Positions 29,089 through 40,013 are shown, counted from the stretch's first letter. The stretch: DNA of 64,000 nucleotides from Saccharomycopsis malanga (GCA_004014935.1 CP025326.1:744001-808000), one strand, 5' to 3'. Made by a program: numbers and translations. Notes: generated by a model not told the origin, from the sequence alone.

Positions 29089-29523
29089 TATAATGGAGCT
29101 TGTATTAGTTAATTAATTGATACTATGAAAATTCTGTTATGGATACAGAGTTGAAAGAAAAGAAAAGAAAAGAGAAAAAGAAAAATTTCACAATCCAAAA
29201 ACTTTCCAGAATCACCGCCTGTTTATATACCAGCGAGCGACTCGTCCACTCTACTACTACCATAGCAAAAGAGTGTAGTCAGCAGGTTCCTCCCCTTGCT
29301 GGAAACGGAGCAACCTCAGCGAGTATTTTTCCCCCGGGGCCACCACCTGCTGTCGGCGTGCGACTATGCATGGTGACGTCTGAAAATGCATGCACATCAC
29401 CCCGTTGCATGGCTCGCAGCTGATCCGCGCAGTTTCCCGGTGAAATCAGATGAGGGCTCATGATAAACAGTCACGTGACGCACCATAACATGACGGCGCT
29501 ATGCTACTAACAGTGGCGACAAC
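29089..29523. promoter_or_regulatory. Divergent promoter FBA1 / 29524 gene
   Basis: 435 bp. The FBA1 side has an A/G-rich leader (29150-29185) and a TATA box near 29225. The middle has palindromic, GC-richer DNA (CCCCCGGGG near 29330, TGCATGGTGACG, CTGAAAATGCATGCACATCA). A CACGTGAC site (Cbf1/E-box type) lies at about 29472-29478. No gene is present. Confidence 0.6.
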
Positions 29524-30456
29524 ATGGCAAGACATCATCGGTATCCAGAACTGAGACAAGGTTTTGATAGACGAATAAGTGTAGTGGCAAGCAGTCAATC
29601 AATTATGCATAACGTGGAGTCGACCGATCTTTCGGACTTGTCCAGTGATGACGTGTCCGTCGATGGTGCGTCCAGTTATAGCATGTCAAATGACGACGAC
29701 GTATTGGACGATGAGGACGAGACTCTTACTGAGACAGGTTATAGTAAATATAAAAGTGTAGACGCCGATTTGTTAAAGTGGTCCAATCGGTTGGAATTGG
29801 AGAGCATTGATCTAAAATCTCAAGCAAAAGAATTGATTCAAAGTTTAAAAGATGCTGTTGGTAAAATAAATAAAAATACCACACAGTGTAAGTGTACAAA
29901 GCTCCATCAGTCGTTAGAAAGACTCGAAGCTCAACAGGCAGCAACAAATCGTAGATTAGATACTATCGAGACATCTGTCCAGCAAGCCGTCACTGCGGCA
30001 ATCGAACAGTGCAGCAAGAAGGATGTAATAAGCCAGTCGCAAGGAAAGTTGCAATCTAGAGAAACTCAACCTTTGCAGCAAGATGTTGATGGGAATTTTA
30101 ATAACAGTTTTCAATATTATGCAAGTAGAAGTTCAAGCGAAGAACCAGAGTTTGTCAGACCAATTGTTAAGAAATCACGGCCAACTTCTCAAAAACAATT
30201 GGGAAAACCTCTTACAAAAGCCACTAAAGCTTCTGCAACCCCTTCTAGCCCTATATCCTGTAATGTGGATACAAAGTTCACACCAACGAATCGCAAGCGT
30301 GAAAGGCAAGAAACAGAAACATTTCAGGACGCCTCAAATCCATCTAATCCTGTTGTTGATCAAGACATATTGTATGAACAACACGTCATTGAGCTTTTTA
30401 GTGAAAGTCAAACCAAGCCAAATATGAATACTGTTCGCAGAAGAACACTGCTATGA
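29524..30456 (+). CDS. Unrecognised acidic coiled-coil protein
   Basis: 310 aa. An N-terminal basic patch (MARHHRYPELRQGFDRR) precedes an acidic Ser/Asp-rich region (35-75). A clear heptad-type coiled coil with NRLELESIDLKSQAKELIQ and LHQSLERLEAQQAATNRRLD follows (about 85-165). Then come a Ser/Pro/Lys-rich region with basic clusters (KKSRPTSQKQ, NRKRERQE) and a basic end (NTVRRRTLL). No transmembrane segment is present. Architecture and basic patches would suit a nuclear or spindle-associated scaffold, but this is only a guess. Single exon, ATG start. Confidence 0.7.
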   Translation: MARHHRYPELRQGFDRRISVVASSQSIMHNVESTDLSDLSSDDVSVDGASSYSMSNDDDVLDDEDETLTETGYSKYKSVDADLLKWSNRLELESIDLKSQAKELIQSLKDAVGKINKNTTQCKCTKLHQSLERLEAQQAATNRRLDTIETSVQQAVTAAIEQCSKKDVISQSQGKLQSRETQPLQQDVDGNFNNSFQYYASRSSSEEPEFVRPIVKKSRPTSQKQLGKPLTKATKASATPSSPISCNVDTKFTPTNRKRERQETETFQDASNPSNPVVDQDILYEQHVIELFSESQTKPNMNTVRRRTLL

Positions 30457-30839
30457 TTACCTGTGGGCATGTCTTTAATGGTTCACTTTGTTGAACATTC
30501 CACATGCTCTTTATTATGATTTTAATGACTTATCATTTGTTTTTTATCTTTGCTTTTTTTTCATAACCTAAAGTTGCATTTATATATTATTTATTTTCTA
30601 TTTCTTAGTATATTTACTACAATCTCAGCATTTTATTGCTATTCTAGCATTTCTATCCTATTTAACTCAATAATTTTCATTCCAAACTTTACCACCCAAA
30701 TTCAAATAACCCTTTTCAAATAGTGAAGAATGCTATGGTTTTGCAATTTGTGTAGTTTTAAATCGTAGAATTAAGCTTCCAGTTATTGGCTATCTTTCAT
30801 ATAAGGCACCTTTAATGTTTTCTGAGATACAGTTTTCTG
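30457..30839. other. 3' region, no gene seen
   Basis: Very T-rich downstream region of the coiled-coil gene, with no gene or repeat until Repeat-B copy 4. Confidence 0.4.
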
Positions 30840-31922
30840 TTTCTTTCCATTTTTTAGAAAATTTAACCAGAAACTGGAACAGCCAAAAAATAAATAAACA
30901 AAGTAAAAGTAACATTAAAACATTTGCAACTTTATGTTGAGTAGTTTTAAAAGTTTTTCTAAAACGGACTCCCCTCGACAGAGGTATAAAGCTTATTAAT
31001 GAGCACATTACTCTTTAGCGAGCCCCATAAATTAGTCAATGTATAGCAAAAGTTGAAACATACTAGTTTGACAATTTATAATTATAATTATCAGTTCTAA
31101 GTTCCTCTAAAAACCTAAAGTAAACCGTTTCTTCTTCAGCTCTTGAGATACTTGTTTCTTTGGGAATAAAAACTCATTAGGACGCTGGAAGAAGGATATA
31201 TAAAATTAAAAGGCACCAAAATCTATGAAGTAATGTAAAGGAATAAAAGAAGTCTCTCTGAGAAATGACAGACACGATTGTCAACAAATTATGTTCTATT
31301 TTCGACTAAATGATACTTTCTTACAAATAAATATTATGTAAAAGTCAAATCTCTAATCAAGGTATACTTTATGAGACCCTATGATTTACAGTGTATAGAA
31401 TATTAATTTTTGTATGGTTTGGGTTGCCGTAAAGGCTTTAAAGTCTGATTTGAAAGAATCAACTTTTTGTCAAAATTGACATTTTTCCGTTTTATCAAAT
31501 ATTCATTCCCAAATTTATGGTTTTTCATTATAAATAGTTCTATCATATAGCAAAAAAAATTACAATTCTGGACTATGTTTTTTCAAATCAAAAAATCCAG
31601 AATAGCACTGATTCAATTCAATAGAACCTTTGATGACTACTTCAAAATGTCAAGAGCGGGAATCGAGTCCCAAAACCTCAAGTGAGGAACGCCACACTTA
31701 TTTTCTGCACTATTCTGCAGTAATTCTGCACTATTTTTCGTGGCGCATGCCTCAACCAACTTGGCCACTTGGAAAAAGTAAGGCAGTATAGGCATATCTC
31801 GGTTTAAAAGGAAAAATATCTTTACTTTTCGAGAGCACATTTTAACAATTAACATGCCAATTTTTTTCTGAAGTTTACACGTTCCTCAAGTACCTTTTCG
31901 ACCTGATCGCCACATATACGTG
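30840..31922 (-). repeat. Repeat-B copy 4
   Basis: It starts near the CCAGAAACTGGAACAGCC block and runs through ATTAAAACATTTGCAAC, GGTATAAAGCTTATTAATGA and TAAATGATACTTTCTTAC. The tRNA-like part follows: GGGAATCGAGTCCCAAAACC at about 31658-31677 and CCAACTTGGCCACTTGG at about 31758-31773 on the plus strand. It continues for about 150 bp to CTCAAGTACCTTTTCGACC, shared with copy 5. The tRNA-like part is therefore internal, not terminal. Confidence 0.85.
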
Positions 31923-32391
31923 AATGTATGAGGATATAATAATATAACATCAAATTATTATTTTGTCGACGCTTTCACTCTTAAAAAAGTCGACAATATT
32001 ATATCATGACAAAGATAAAACAATGTAAGTAGTTTTTCAAACTTGTAGCAATATTTTTCAAAACATCAGTCTCCATTATTACCTAATTTTACTATTCTGT
32101 AAACACTACTTTTTGCTATTTTAGAAATACTACTTTTCACAATTCTGTAAGCACCACTATTTAAAATACAAAGCTACATGTTTACAATACACAGCCAGAT
32201 GTTTACAACTCAACCAATTGTTTTTCTCAAATTTTCAACCACATTACAACACGACCAAATAAGAATAATCATGTAATCTCAGTACAGATGACCTCTGTAA
32301 AAGGTGAATGAAAAATAATGACAACCAACAAAAAGAAAATAACAGAAAAAACGTATGAAGATGATAATATATAAAGAACAAAACGCTCAAA
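31923..32391. other. Intergenic, AT-rich
   Basis: It contains several imperfect copies of short phrases (TTTTACTATTCTGTAAACAC, TTTCACAATTCTGTAAGCAC, ATGTTTACAA) at about 32085-32215. No gene is seen. Confidence 0.4.
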
Positions 32392-32984
32392 CTATTGCGA
32401 GTTCAACGTTTGCAACTCAGCCTTAACCTCCTCCACAAGCTTTTCGTTTCCATGGTGAGGATGGTTCACAAGATTGAACCAAGGAATTAAACTCAAACCA
32501 ACCTGCGAGTTTTGAGAGTTTCTGTTAGCAATGTCCTGCAACCAAGGGGAAAGACTTGACTTTCCGTATACAGGTTCGCCCTTGAGCAAATTGGCTCTGA
32601 TTTCGGCCTTGTACTTCTGCAATTCGGCGTTATTTTCGGACCAGCCCCAGAATCTCTGGGTAGATCTGTTGTAAGCTATGAAGAAACCGCCAACTGCACC
32701 TAGAAGAGTACTGAATCTGAGAATCGATGCTGGTGGTCTGACAAAGGCTTTACCGTTGACAGGCTCAAACTTTTCAAAAAGAGTGATGAGTGATGGAAAA
32801 AGGACTGTAGAGCCGGCAATGACACCATAGTCTGAGCCACGGAAGTATCTCACAACTTGAGAGAAGTGTGGATCCGAATCAATTTTCTGAAATATGTTAG
32901 TATTGGTAAAACTCGAATGATTGTAAGAGATTGGGATTCATCGTGACATACCTCAAACTTGGTATTTGGCGCTGGGTTGGACAT
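32392..32984 (-). CDS. Complex I accessory subunit, NUXM (21-kDa) type, two exons
   Basis: The exons are 32984-32952 (MSNPAPNTKFE) and 32886-32392, giving 175 aa. The spliced N-terminus reads KFE-KIDSDPHFSQVVRYFRG, which matches the PNxK...IDxDPHxxRVxxYxRxSDY pattern of the fungal NADH:ubiquinone oxidoreductase 21-kDa subunit. Two short hydrophobic segments follow (DYGVIAGSTVLFPSLITLF and ILRFSTLLGAVGGFFIAYN). The product should sit in the mitochondrial inner membrane as part of respiratory complex I. Its presence implies that this yeast has complex I. Starting at the later GTG (32853) would lose the conserved exon junction. Confidence 0.82.
32887..32951 (-). other. Intron of complex I subunit gene (65 nt)
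   Basis: The donor is GTATGT, the branch point TACTAAC and the acceptor TTTCAG. The intron lies between codons (phase 0), after the eleventh codon. Confidence 0.92.
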
Positions 32985-33706
32985 CTTGATGTAGCGGTAT
33001 CCTAAAGGCTTTAAAAGGGCTCGATATGTGGAGACTCTGATAGTTTAATTCATTATATTATTAGGCGCCCACTGGTTTTCGAGCTGTTTTTCATCCAATC
33101 ATATATATTCAGATTGTCAAAGCTTGCCCGGCCGCTGTGATAGGCGCATGAGAAAGCATATAAATGCAGGTCACACCATTAGTGCATAAAGCTGCATATA
33201 AATAATTTGTTGAGGACTGCCATATGATTGATTGATTGATTGATTGTTTGAAACTAATTTCTAGAAAGATCTAGAAAATCAGTGTTTTATTTTTTATTTG
33301 GCATGTACAATTATTATTCTTAACATGTATTGTCTTAGATAGGTTAGAGTATACTGATTACTAAGATTTTGATACATTCATTACAATGATTTCGTAAATG
33401 ACGATGATTTGTCAACGATTCTGTCATGCTTTGAAATTTCATAACTTGAATCACTGCAATTACTCATTATACAAATGTTTTGATCATATATAATGATACT
33501 TATCAATTCCGGTCGATTGAATCCCCAGTTACTAAGCAAATGGAAGGCGGTGCACGTGCTCATTATTAATATCGGCGAGCTAGACCCGCTATCTCGAACA
33601 GTATAAAAGCAGCGCGGAAGTGCGCCATTCTCGAGATATTTAGTTGACGGAGATTTATTATTACATAACTGTCTGTATTGCTAATTATACACAACATTTT
33701 ATCACA
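32985..33706. other. Divergent promoter region before thioredoxin gene
   Basis: It contains (TTGA)n near 33223-33245. A TATA box TATAAAAG at 33602-33609, 98 bp before the thioredoxin ATG, fits TRX1 transcription. CACGTGC lies at about 33552. No other gene is seen. Confidence 0.55.
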
Positions 33707-34018
33707 ATGGTCAAAGTTCTCACTTCCACACAAGAATTCAATGATGCCATTAAGGCTGACAACTTGGTTGTCGTTGACTTTTTCGCTACATGGTGTGGCC
33801 CATGTAAGATGATTGCTCCTCTTTTGGAGAAATTGTCTGAGAAGTTTAAGGAAGCTTCTTTTTACAAGATTGATGTCGATGAGGTTGCCGAAGTTGCTCA
33901 ACAACAAGGAATCACCTCTATGCCAACCATTATCTTTTACAAGAATGGCGCTGAAGTTAAGAAAGTTATTGGTGCCAACCCATCTGCTATACAGCAAGCT
34001 ATTGCTTCTAACATTTAA
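33707..34018 (+). CDS. TRX1: Thioredoxin, cytosolic
   Basis: 103 aa from the ATG at 33707. An upstream extension to 33644 begins with TTG and is not credible. The active site WCGPCK (Cys30, Cys33), VVVDFFATW and the cis-proline motif SMPTIIFYKNG are all present. The length is that of yeast Trx1/Trx2, with no mitochondrial presequence, so it is cytosolic and reduces ribonucleotide reductase, peroxiredoxins and PAPS reductase. Codon bias indicates high expression. Confidence 0.96.
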   Translation: MVKVLTSTQEFNDAIKADNLVVVDFFATWCGPCKMIAPLLEKLSEKFKEASFYKIDVDEVAEVAQQQGITSMPTIIFYKNGAEVKKVIGANPSAIQQAIASNI

Positions 34019-34329
34019 ATTATCTAGTTTCCTTGATGCCGCCTTCCCTGGTGTATTTGCTATCGTTAATGTATGTTTTAGAGTTATTTTATGCTGTAGA
34101 GTGATTTGTATGTATTCAAAAGATTTGTATGTGATAGGGTGTAAACCATTATATAAGAAAATTATTGGATTATTCAACTTTTGGATATGATACAATCTGA
34201 TTACTCAAATTTTTCAACAAGAAATGCTTTATGAATTGTAGCAGTGTCATTGTTAGAAATCAATTGATAGAATGTATGTGTTGGAAAAGAGAAAAAGACC
34301 TTGTAATCTTGGTATTATCGATTAAGAAG

Positions 34330-34720
34330 CCACTGAGCCATCCGGCTCAGTGGCAGGTGCTCTCTGAGAGGAGAAAAAAGGCCTGGCAGAATAATTTAGC
34401 AGATAGCACTCTCGGAGAAGAGAAAAGAGCCGGTAGGATAGTTTAACGGATAATACTCATGGACAGACTCAAAAGTTGGTTTCCCGAAATAAACACTTTT
34501 CAGTCGCTGCTTTTTACGATGTTGAACAGGCAAGTGCAACTGTCTGAAACACGACCTAGACCAATGGTACTTATTTTCAATCGATTGGGTGAGTCGATCA
34601 TGATAAAGAGGATATTACTGGGCTTTCTCCACTGAATTTACCAAGTCCCTTTAGACATTGCACGTATATAGGAAACTTGTAAATACTGGGCCTGAAATAT
34701 AAGATAATATTAATAAAAAG
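34330..34720 (+). repeat. SINE-A copy, long head, full length
   Basis: The head ACTGAGCCATCCGGCTCAGT contains a local palindrome. It is followed by two further A-box-like modules (GGCCTGGCAGAATAATTTAG and GCCGGTAGGATAGTTTAACG) and a damaged B box (GTTGGTTTCCC). The complete body follows: TTCAGTCGCTGCTTTTTACG, ATGTTGAACAGGCAAGTGCA, TCGATTGGGTGAGTCGATC, CCCTTTAGACATTGCACG and ACTGGGCCTGAAATATAAG. The tail is AT-rich. At about 390 bp it is the longest copy. Confidence 0.9.
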
Positions 34721-35158
34721 TAAGAAATATCTAAACTATATTCCAATAGTAATTTTTCATCACCAAACAAAATATTGGTTAGCCCCATTTTTACTATGAT
34801 TTCTAATGTTTTATGCTAGCAATGATATCTCAGGGATGCTGCATCAAAATGCGATCCTTTACCATCAAAACTATAACAACAATTCTTAAATACTGACTTA
34901 TTTGATAACCTACAATGAACAACTCTGCGCTATAGTAGAGCCTACGGGCTACGTTTGACATTTCCGTTTTCTAAGCGTTATCTCAATGCACGATTTTGAA
35001 CATGCCGATACCTACTAGTCATAAAACAGCATTTTCTTATTATACTTGAACAACCTTAAAGTGTTATTTGAGATGAAGACAGGTTAGGGGCCCTCACATT
35101 ATTAACTGGGTATGTAGAGGTGGAACTTTGGGGGCCCAAAACGGCAATCAGCGATACA
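34721..35158. other. Intergenic before ABZ2
   Basis: No gene or repeat is seen. It is the presumed ABZ2 promoter. Confidence 0.4.
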
Positions 35159-36088
35159 ATGTATTGGTACGAGATTTCATCTAATCAGATGGGGAAAAGT
35201 GAAAATATGGCATCAGATATGGAACAAAGGTACAATGAGATTGCTCAAAGTATCCAAGAGAATTATATCAAGAAATATTTTTTTTTAAATAATGAGACTG
35301 CACTGCTGGATTCGGAATTTGAAATGCTATCTTCTATAAGATATGACCCCAACTTGGAAATTGAGGATGATAAGGAATCCAAGTTTTTTCTTCTAAATGA
35401 GCATTTATACAGATTGCAGTTGCAACTCAACATTTTCCAATGGGGGTTTTCATTGACGAAACCGGCACTTTTTACAAAACTAGAGGAAACCGTTCAAAAG
35501 ACCCAAGAAACAGATCCTAATTATCATGGCAAAGCATACAAACTACGAATAACTATAAACAAGCATGGTGATGTTAGAATAGGCGCTTCTCCTTGCATAC
35601 CTCGCTCTAACTTGTTGGATGGGTTGGATATTCAAATAGAAGACCATCCCCTAAGTATCACCGAGCCGTTCCAATTGTACTATGACATTTACTTGGACAC
35701 CGAGCCCTTGCCAATAAGCATTTTCACCTCTTTCAAAACAACCAATAGAAAACATTATAATGATGCTCGCGCCAGGGTGTTGGACGGCCCCGACGATTAC
35801 TCTAAAAAACAAGACGTGTTGCTTTACAATAATGCTGGCCAGATTGTAGAGTGCTCAATAAGTAACGTTGCTGTACGAAAATTGGTTCCTAACGAGAACA
35901 ACGAGCTTGTCGAGAGATGGATCACTCCACAGTTGTCAAGCGGTTGTCTATGTGGGGTAGTAAGACAAATGCTTATCACCAAAGGATTTGTCTCTGAGGG
36001 GACAGTCTTCTTGAAGCATATCAAAAAGGGTGACGAGATTCTATACTTCAACTCTATCATTGGAGTCGCCAGGGGGATTATCAGATAA
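35159..36088 (+). CDS. ABZ2: 4-amino-4-deoxychorismate lyase
   Basis: 309 aa from the first ATG (MYWYEISSNQ). Frames upstream begin with GTG. A later Met at residue 11 or 17 is also possible. It is a class IV PLP aminotransferase-like protein: FQWGFSLTKPALFTKLEE, a central F(K)TTNRKHYNDAR strand-lysine region, LLYNNAGQIVECSISNVAV (fold type IV motif) and SSGCLCGVVRQMLI. In fungi Abz2 makes p-aminobenzoate for folate from the product of Abz1. Length and C-terminal half fit yeast Abz2 (374 aa) and its shorter relatives. It is convergent with SER2, with stops 178 bp apart. Confidence 0.78.
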   Translation: MYWYEISSNQMGKSENMASDMEQRYNEIAQSIQENYIKKYFFLNNETALLDSEFEMLSSIRYDPNLEIEDDKESKFFLLNEHLYRLQLQLNIFQWGFSLTKPALFTKLEETVQKTQETDPNYHGKAYKLRITINKHGDVRIGASPCIPRSNLLDGLDIQIEDHPLSITEPFQLYYDIYLDTEPLPISIFTSFKTTNRKHYNDARARVLDGPDDYSKKQDVLLYNNAGQIVECSISNVAVRKLVPNENNELVERWITPQLSSGCLCGVVRQMLITKGFVSEGTVFLKHIKKGDEILYFNSIIGVARGIIR

Positions 36089-36265
36089 ATAAGCATAGTC
36101 AATATGTGACTAATTTTGTTTAGCTGTTCATATATTTTGATGATACAATTCTAGAACGTTAATAAGTTTGTTTTAATCGCTACGTTTGAGCAAAGTAACT
36201 ATTATTCAATGATAACATTTGACTATTATGAAATGACACTTTCTATTTTACAAACTCTATACATT

Positions 36266-37246
36266 TTATTTAGTCAATTCTTCAATCTCGACATCAGAAT
36301 AACCCAAAATGTAGAAAATGTCCTTTAAGGAGGCCGAATTCAATGCTGACTGGGCCTCGTCCTGAACCTTTGGTTTAGCATTCCAGGCAACACCCCAGCC
36401 AGCTACAGACATCATTTTGAGATCATTGGCACCGTCACCTACGGCAACAGCATCGGCAACATCAATACCGTTCTCACAGGCAATTCTGGCCAAAAGCTCT
36501 GCTTTTTTATCTCCGTTGACAATATCACCAAAAGTCTCACCACTAAGCACTTCCTTGCCGGAAGTTTGATCAATTTCTACCTTCAAATTATTGGCAAAAG
36601 CATAATCCAAACCCAATTGGTTTTTTAAATAACTTGCCAACGGGATAAACCCACCAGACAATACAGCAAGTTTTATGCCTTGTTTTTTCAAACCTCTTGT
36701 CAACTCTACAGCGCCATTGGTAATGTTTAGTTTCTTTTTGAGCTCATCCCAAAGACTACTTGATTCTATGCCTTTCAACAACTGCACACGTTGGGCTAAA
36801 GATTGAGTGAAATCAATCTCTCCCCGCATGGCAGATTCTGTAATCTCTCTTACTTTATCTTCTACATTGGCATATGCTGCAATCAACTCAATAACCTCTT
36901 GTGTGATCAAAGTGGAATCCATATCAAAAACAAACAATTTCTTAGCCTTTCTGGCCTCATTATGACGTTGGAAAATAAGATCTATTTTCTGCAATTTGGT
37001 TTCTTTTCCAGTATTGTATTGCTGATTGAGCTGCTTAACCTTTGGTCGCACCGTTTTTTCAACATGTTCGTCACTCACTTCCGAATCAATCTGAACAATA
37101 AAATCAACTGCCTTGTCAGCAGACAATAAATGCGTAGAGTGAAACAAAAGTTCAGTAGTCTCGTTGATAAAATTAAAAATAATGTCTACTACATCAGCAG
37201 GAAATTTGTCCGCTTGTGAAATTGCCGTTATACTATAAAGCACCAT
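36266..37246 (-). CDS. SER2: Phosphoserine phosphatase
   Basis: 326 aa HAD-superfamily enzyme, the last step of serine synthesis. The nucleophile motif FDMDSTLI lies at about residues 107-114. The cap region follows (SAMRGEIDFTQSLAQRVQLL). Motif II is KLAVLSGGF and motif III/IV is VAVGDGANDLKMMSVAGWGV. The N-terminal 100 residues are the usual variable domain. Saccharomyces Ser2 is 309 aa. Confidence 0.93.
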   Translation of the reverse strand: MVLYSITAISQADKFPADVVDIIFNFINETTELLFHSTHLLSADKAVDFIVQIDSEVSDEHVEKTVRPKVKQLNQQYNTGKETKLQKIDLIFQRHNEARKAKKLFVFDMDSTLITQEVIELIAAYANVEDKVREITESAMRGEIDFTQSLAQRVQLLKGIESSSLWDELKKKLNITNGAVELTRGLKKQGIKLAVLSGGFIPLASYLKNQLGLDYAFANNLKVEIDQTSGKEVLSGETFGDIVNGDKKAELLARIACENGIDVADAVAVGDGANDLKMMSVAGWGVAWNAKPKVQDEAQSALNSASLKDIFYILGYSDVEIEELTK

Positions 37247-37721
37247 TTTACTCCTATGCTGTTGTATTGCCTTTAGTGCTCTTATTAAATTGTTATATGA
37301 TGTTATATGATGCTATATAGTGTATGACTATTGACTCGAAAGTCTCAGGGTAACATTAAAATGATTCAGTCTTAAAATGTCACATTTTAAGCATTATACT
37401 AAAAAAAAGAACAGCTCCCCACTATCTGAAAATAACAGTTTACTGTGCAAAACAAACGCCTTTATATACACAAAATTACAGACCAATCAGCTAGTTAACA
37501 GCTGCTTTATCCTTCATGTTATCTCTAAATTACTAGTAAGTGTGAATCATCATGAAATATATCATTGAAAATAGTTACGGAGCACTGGTGCTATCAACAC
37601 ACATACACCCCGGGTTCCTGCAAACCCCCTATTACTGTAATAGGGCTATAGTAAGGCGAGAGAGGTTATATGAGAGATGTTTAATGATTTGATCAACTAG
37701 ATTAGAAGGTTGGCAAAATGA

Positions 37722-37979
37722 TGCTTTTTGAAGAGGATATTTCGAGGATATAGGAATGGAAACTTCAGCGTGCAAAACTGTTTTGAGTGGATAGGTGATA
37801 CGTTTGCCGAGAAACCTTTAGCTGTTGTGGAGAGCAATATGGATGTTGAACAGCTCAAGAAGTATCTTCTAAGTGAATTGCGTCCTTTTGTGGGTGCAGA
37901 AACAGGGAATTTTGTTTCAGAATTCACAAAATGTCTTGAGGAAAGAAAATATACAACATACAAAGAACCTGCACCGTAG
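37722..37979 (+). CDS. Possible gene fragment or 3' exon, unrecognised
   Basis: The frame is open for 85 codons from 37722, with its first ATG only at 37839 (46 codons: MDVEQLKKYLLSELRPFVGA and on). The translation is not low-complexity, with alternating charged and aromatic residues and helical second half, so it may be the last exon of a small gene or a decayed copy. I found no convincing upstream exon or branch point. A SINE-A copy starts 38 bp after its stop. Confidence 0.25.
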   Translation, partial: CFLKRIFRGYRNGNFSVQNCFEWIGDTFAEKPLAVVESNMDVEQLKKYLLSELRPFVGAETGNFVSEFTKCLEERKYTTYKEPAP

Positions 37980-38017
37980 GATGCTAATAATGATTATTTT
38001 AAGTCATTATCAACAAT

Positions 38018-38330
38018 TGGGCCGTATGGCTCAGTGGCCAGTGCTCTCGGAAAGAGAAAAAAGACCTAACAGGAACACGGGTTCGATTCCCAAGACGAAC
38101 ACTTTTACTCGCTGCTTTTTATGATGCTGAACACAGGCAAGTGCAATTGTCTGAAACACACCCCAGATAAAAGTCTAGTGCTTACTTTCCAACCAATTGG
38201 GTGAGAAGATTATGACCAACAGAACATGATTGGGCTTTACCAAGTCCCTTTAGACATGGCGCGTATAAGCGAAACTAATAGGTACTGTGCTCGAAATGTA
38301 TGATATTATTATTATAATTATTATTATTAT
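38018..38330 (+). repeat. SINE-A reference copy, short head, intact A and B boxes
   Basis: This is the best-preserved copy. The A box TGGCTCAGTGGCCAGTG is at 38027-38043 and the B box GGTTCGATTCC at 38080-38090. The body includes CACTTTTACTCGCTGCTTTT, CAAGTGCAATTGTCTGAAAC, CAATTGGGTGAGAAGATTAT and CCCTTTAGACATGGCGCG. The end motif is GTGCTCGAAATGTATGATAT followed by a 35 bp ATT-rich tail. A and B boxes are about 37 bp apart, as in tRNA genes. Confidence 0.93.
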
Positions 38331-39259
38331 ATGGTTAGCATGTGTCTAGTGATTTATAATATATATTGTGCATGAAACTGAAATTTGTAGATATCCACAA
38401 TCAAGCACTTTAGTTAATTTTCGTATTGTTTTTCAACCTGAACATTTAATGATTTGCAAGTGATAATGTTCGACTTATTATTCACTGTATATTCTACTAT
38501 TTGACTTCTGTTGGGGCCATTTGATATAAACAGACTTTGGCGAGTCTGAATCGTGAATTCTGAGTGTAAATATATTTAGTTGATGTTTATTTTTAAGAGT
38601 TATGGTACAATCACAGGTATTCATGATTCTCTCTTATCGAGTACCCCTTATTCTGCTGAAAAGTTGACAAGAATATAGCATGCCAGTGTATCATGTGTTA
38701 GAGAATTGACAAAACGCCTACGCCTTGTGTGATTCGCTACAAACGTTATTACAAAGGCATATCCAAAACTGCAAGTGACAGTCTAAATTTCGAGCTTCAA
38801 TCAGAATAATTACATTGTGTGTAATATTGGTGGCAATGGCTATCTTGATTTTACATTATGCATATATTATATACAGGAAAACGCTTCATATGATTCTAAA
38901 GGCATCAAATATTATATAAAATCACCCAAATTAGGTATACAAGAACCACATGGACTTGAATCAAGCTAGAAAACCAGTTAGCAGTACTAACAGTCTTGAT
39001 ACAAGAAACGGATTTCATGCATGTTGGGACAAGAAACGCACCTTATAATTATAATAAGAAATGCAGCCCTATATTTCCACACGTGCTTAGGGCTAATGAG
39101 CACATTGTCAATCACCCTACCGAGGCATAGTTTTTCAGAATTTTTCAGTTCTTACAGTGGGGGTTCGATAGTGAAATATTCAAAAGTGAAAATTTTATAC
39201 TACGTTTCTTAACAATTAACAGTTCCAAAATAACCAAAATTAACTGAAAATCTATCATA
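38331..39259. other. RPS13 upstream region
   Basis: About 930 bp without a gene or repeat that I can identify. An imperfect TATATATTG stretch lies near 38360. Confidence 0.4.
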
Positions 39260-40013
39260 ATGGGTCGTTTACACAGTACTGTACGTCAGCTTTGAAATGA
39301 AAAACGCATCTAGTCAAGTACTGGATGCCATGAATACAACAAGAATGAGTATAAAATGTACTTAATAAGGATCGTTTTTAGTGGTGTTATGGGGCTGATT
39401 CGAACTATATGCAAATATTTTTTGTTTCAGCTTTTGCCTTGAGCAATTCTATAATGCTACGCGGTGCCTGCCATTTTATCTACTGTTGAAAGAACCAGAA
39501 AATCATGAATTGGACATGATTTTCAAGTGTTCCTAATGTCTAATTATCTAGTTGAAACTAAATACTAACATCATATAGGGTAAAGGTATTTCCTCCTCCG
39601 CTAAGCCATATTCAAGATCTGCTCCATCTTGGTTCAAATCTTCCCCAGATGCCGTTGTTGAGCAAGTCATCAAGTACGCCAGAAAGGGTTTCACCCCATC
39701 TCAAATTGGTGTTGTCTTGAGAGATGCCCACGGTGTTCCACAATCCTCTGTTATCACTGGTTCTACTTTGTTGAGAATTTTGAAATCTAACGGTTTGGCT
39801 CCAGAAATCCCAGAAGACTTGTACTTTTTGATTAAGAAGGCTGTCGCTGTCAGAAAGCACTTGGAAACCAACAGAAAGGACAAGGACTCCAAGTTCAGAT
39901 TGATTTTGATCGAATCCAGAATCCACAGATTGTCTCGTTACTACAGAACTGTCTCTGTTTTGCCACCAAACTGGAAATACGAGTCTGCCACCGCTTCTGC
40001 TTTGGTTAACTAA
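39260..40013 (+). CDS. RPS13: 40S ribosomal protein S13 (uS15), two exons
   Basis: The exons are 39260-39280 (MGRLHST) and 39579-40013, giving 151 aa, exactly the length of yeast Rps13. The spliced product begins [20 protein letters not shown] and continues with [20 protein letters not shown], then [20 protein letters not shown]. Saccharomyces RPS13 also carries an intron after its seventh or eighth codon. Ribosomal codon bias is strong (TTG, AGA, GCT, TCT). Position after seven codons is typical for ribosomal-protein introns. Confidence 0.96.
39281..39578 (+). other. RPS13: RPS13 intron (298 nt)
   Basis: The donor is GTACGT, slightly off the usual GTATGT. The branch point is TACTAAC at about 39563-39569 and the acceptor CATATAG. 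No snoRNA boxes that I can support lie inside. Confidence 0.93.

Noticed and set aside
29139-29423. 94-codon frame in the FBA1 upstream region
   Set aside because: Lies across the TATA box and promoter; Lys-rich part is the A/G tract.
33644-33706. N-terminal extension of thioredoxin as mitochondrial presequence
   Set aside because: The frame opens only at TTG; the ATG at 33707 gives the usual Trx length.
39281-39578. snoRNA in the RPS13 intron
   Set aside because: No convincing C/D or H/ACA box pair.
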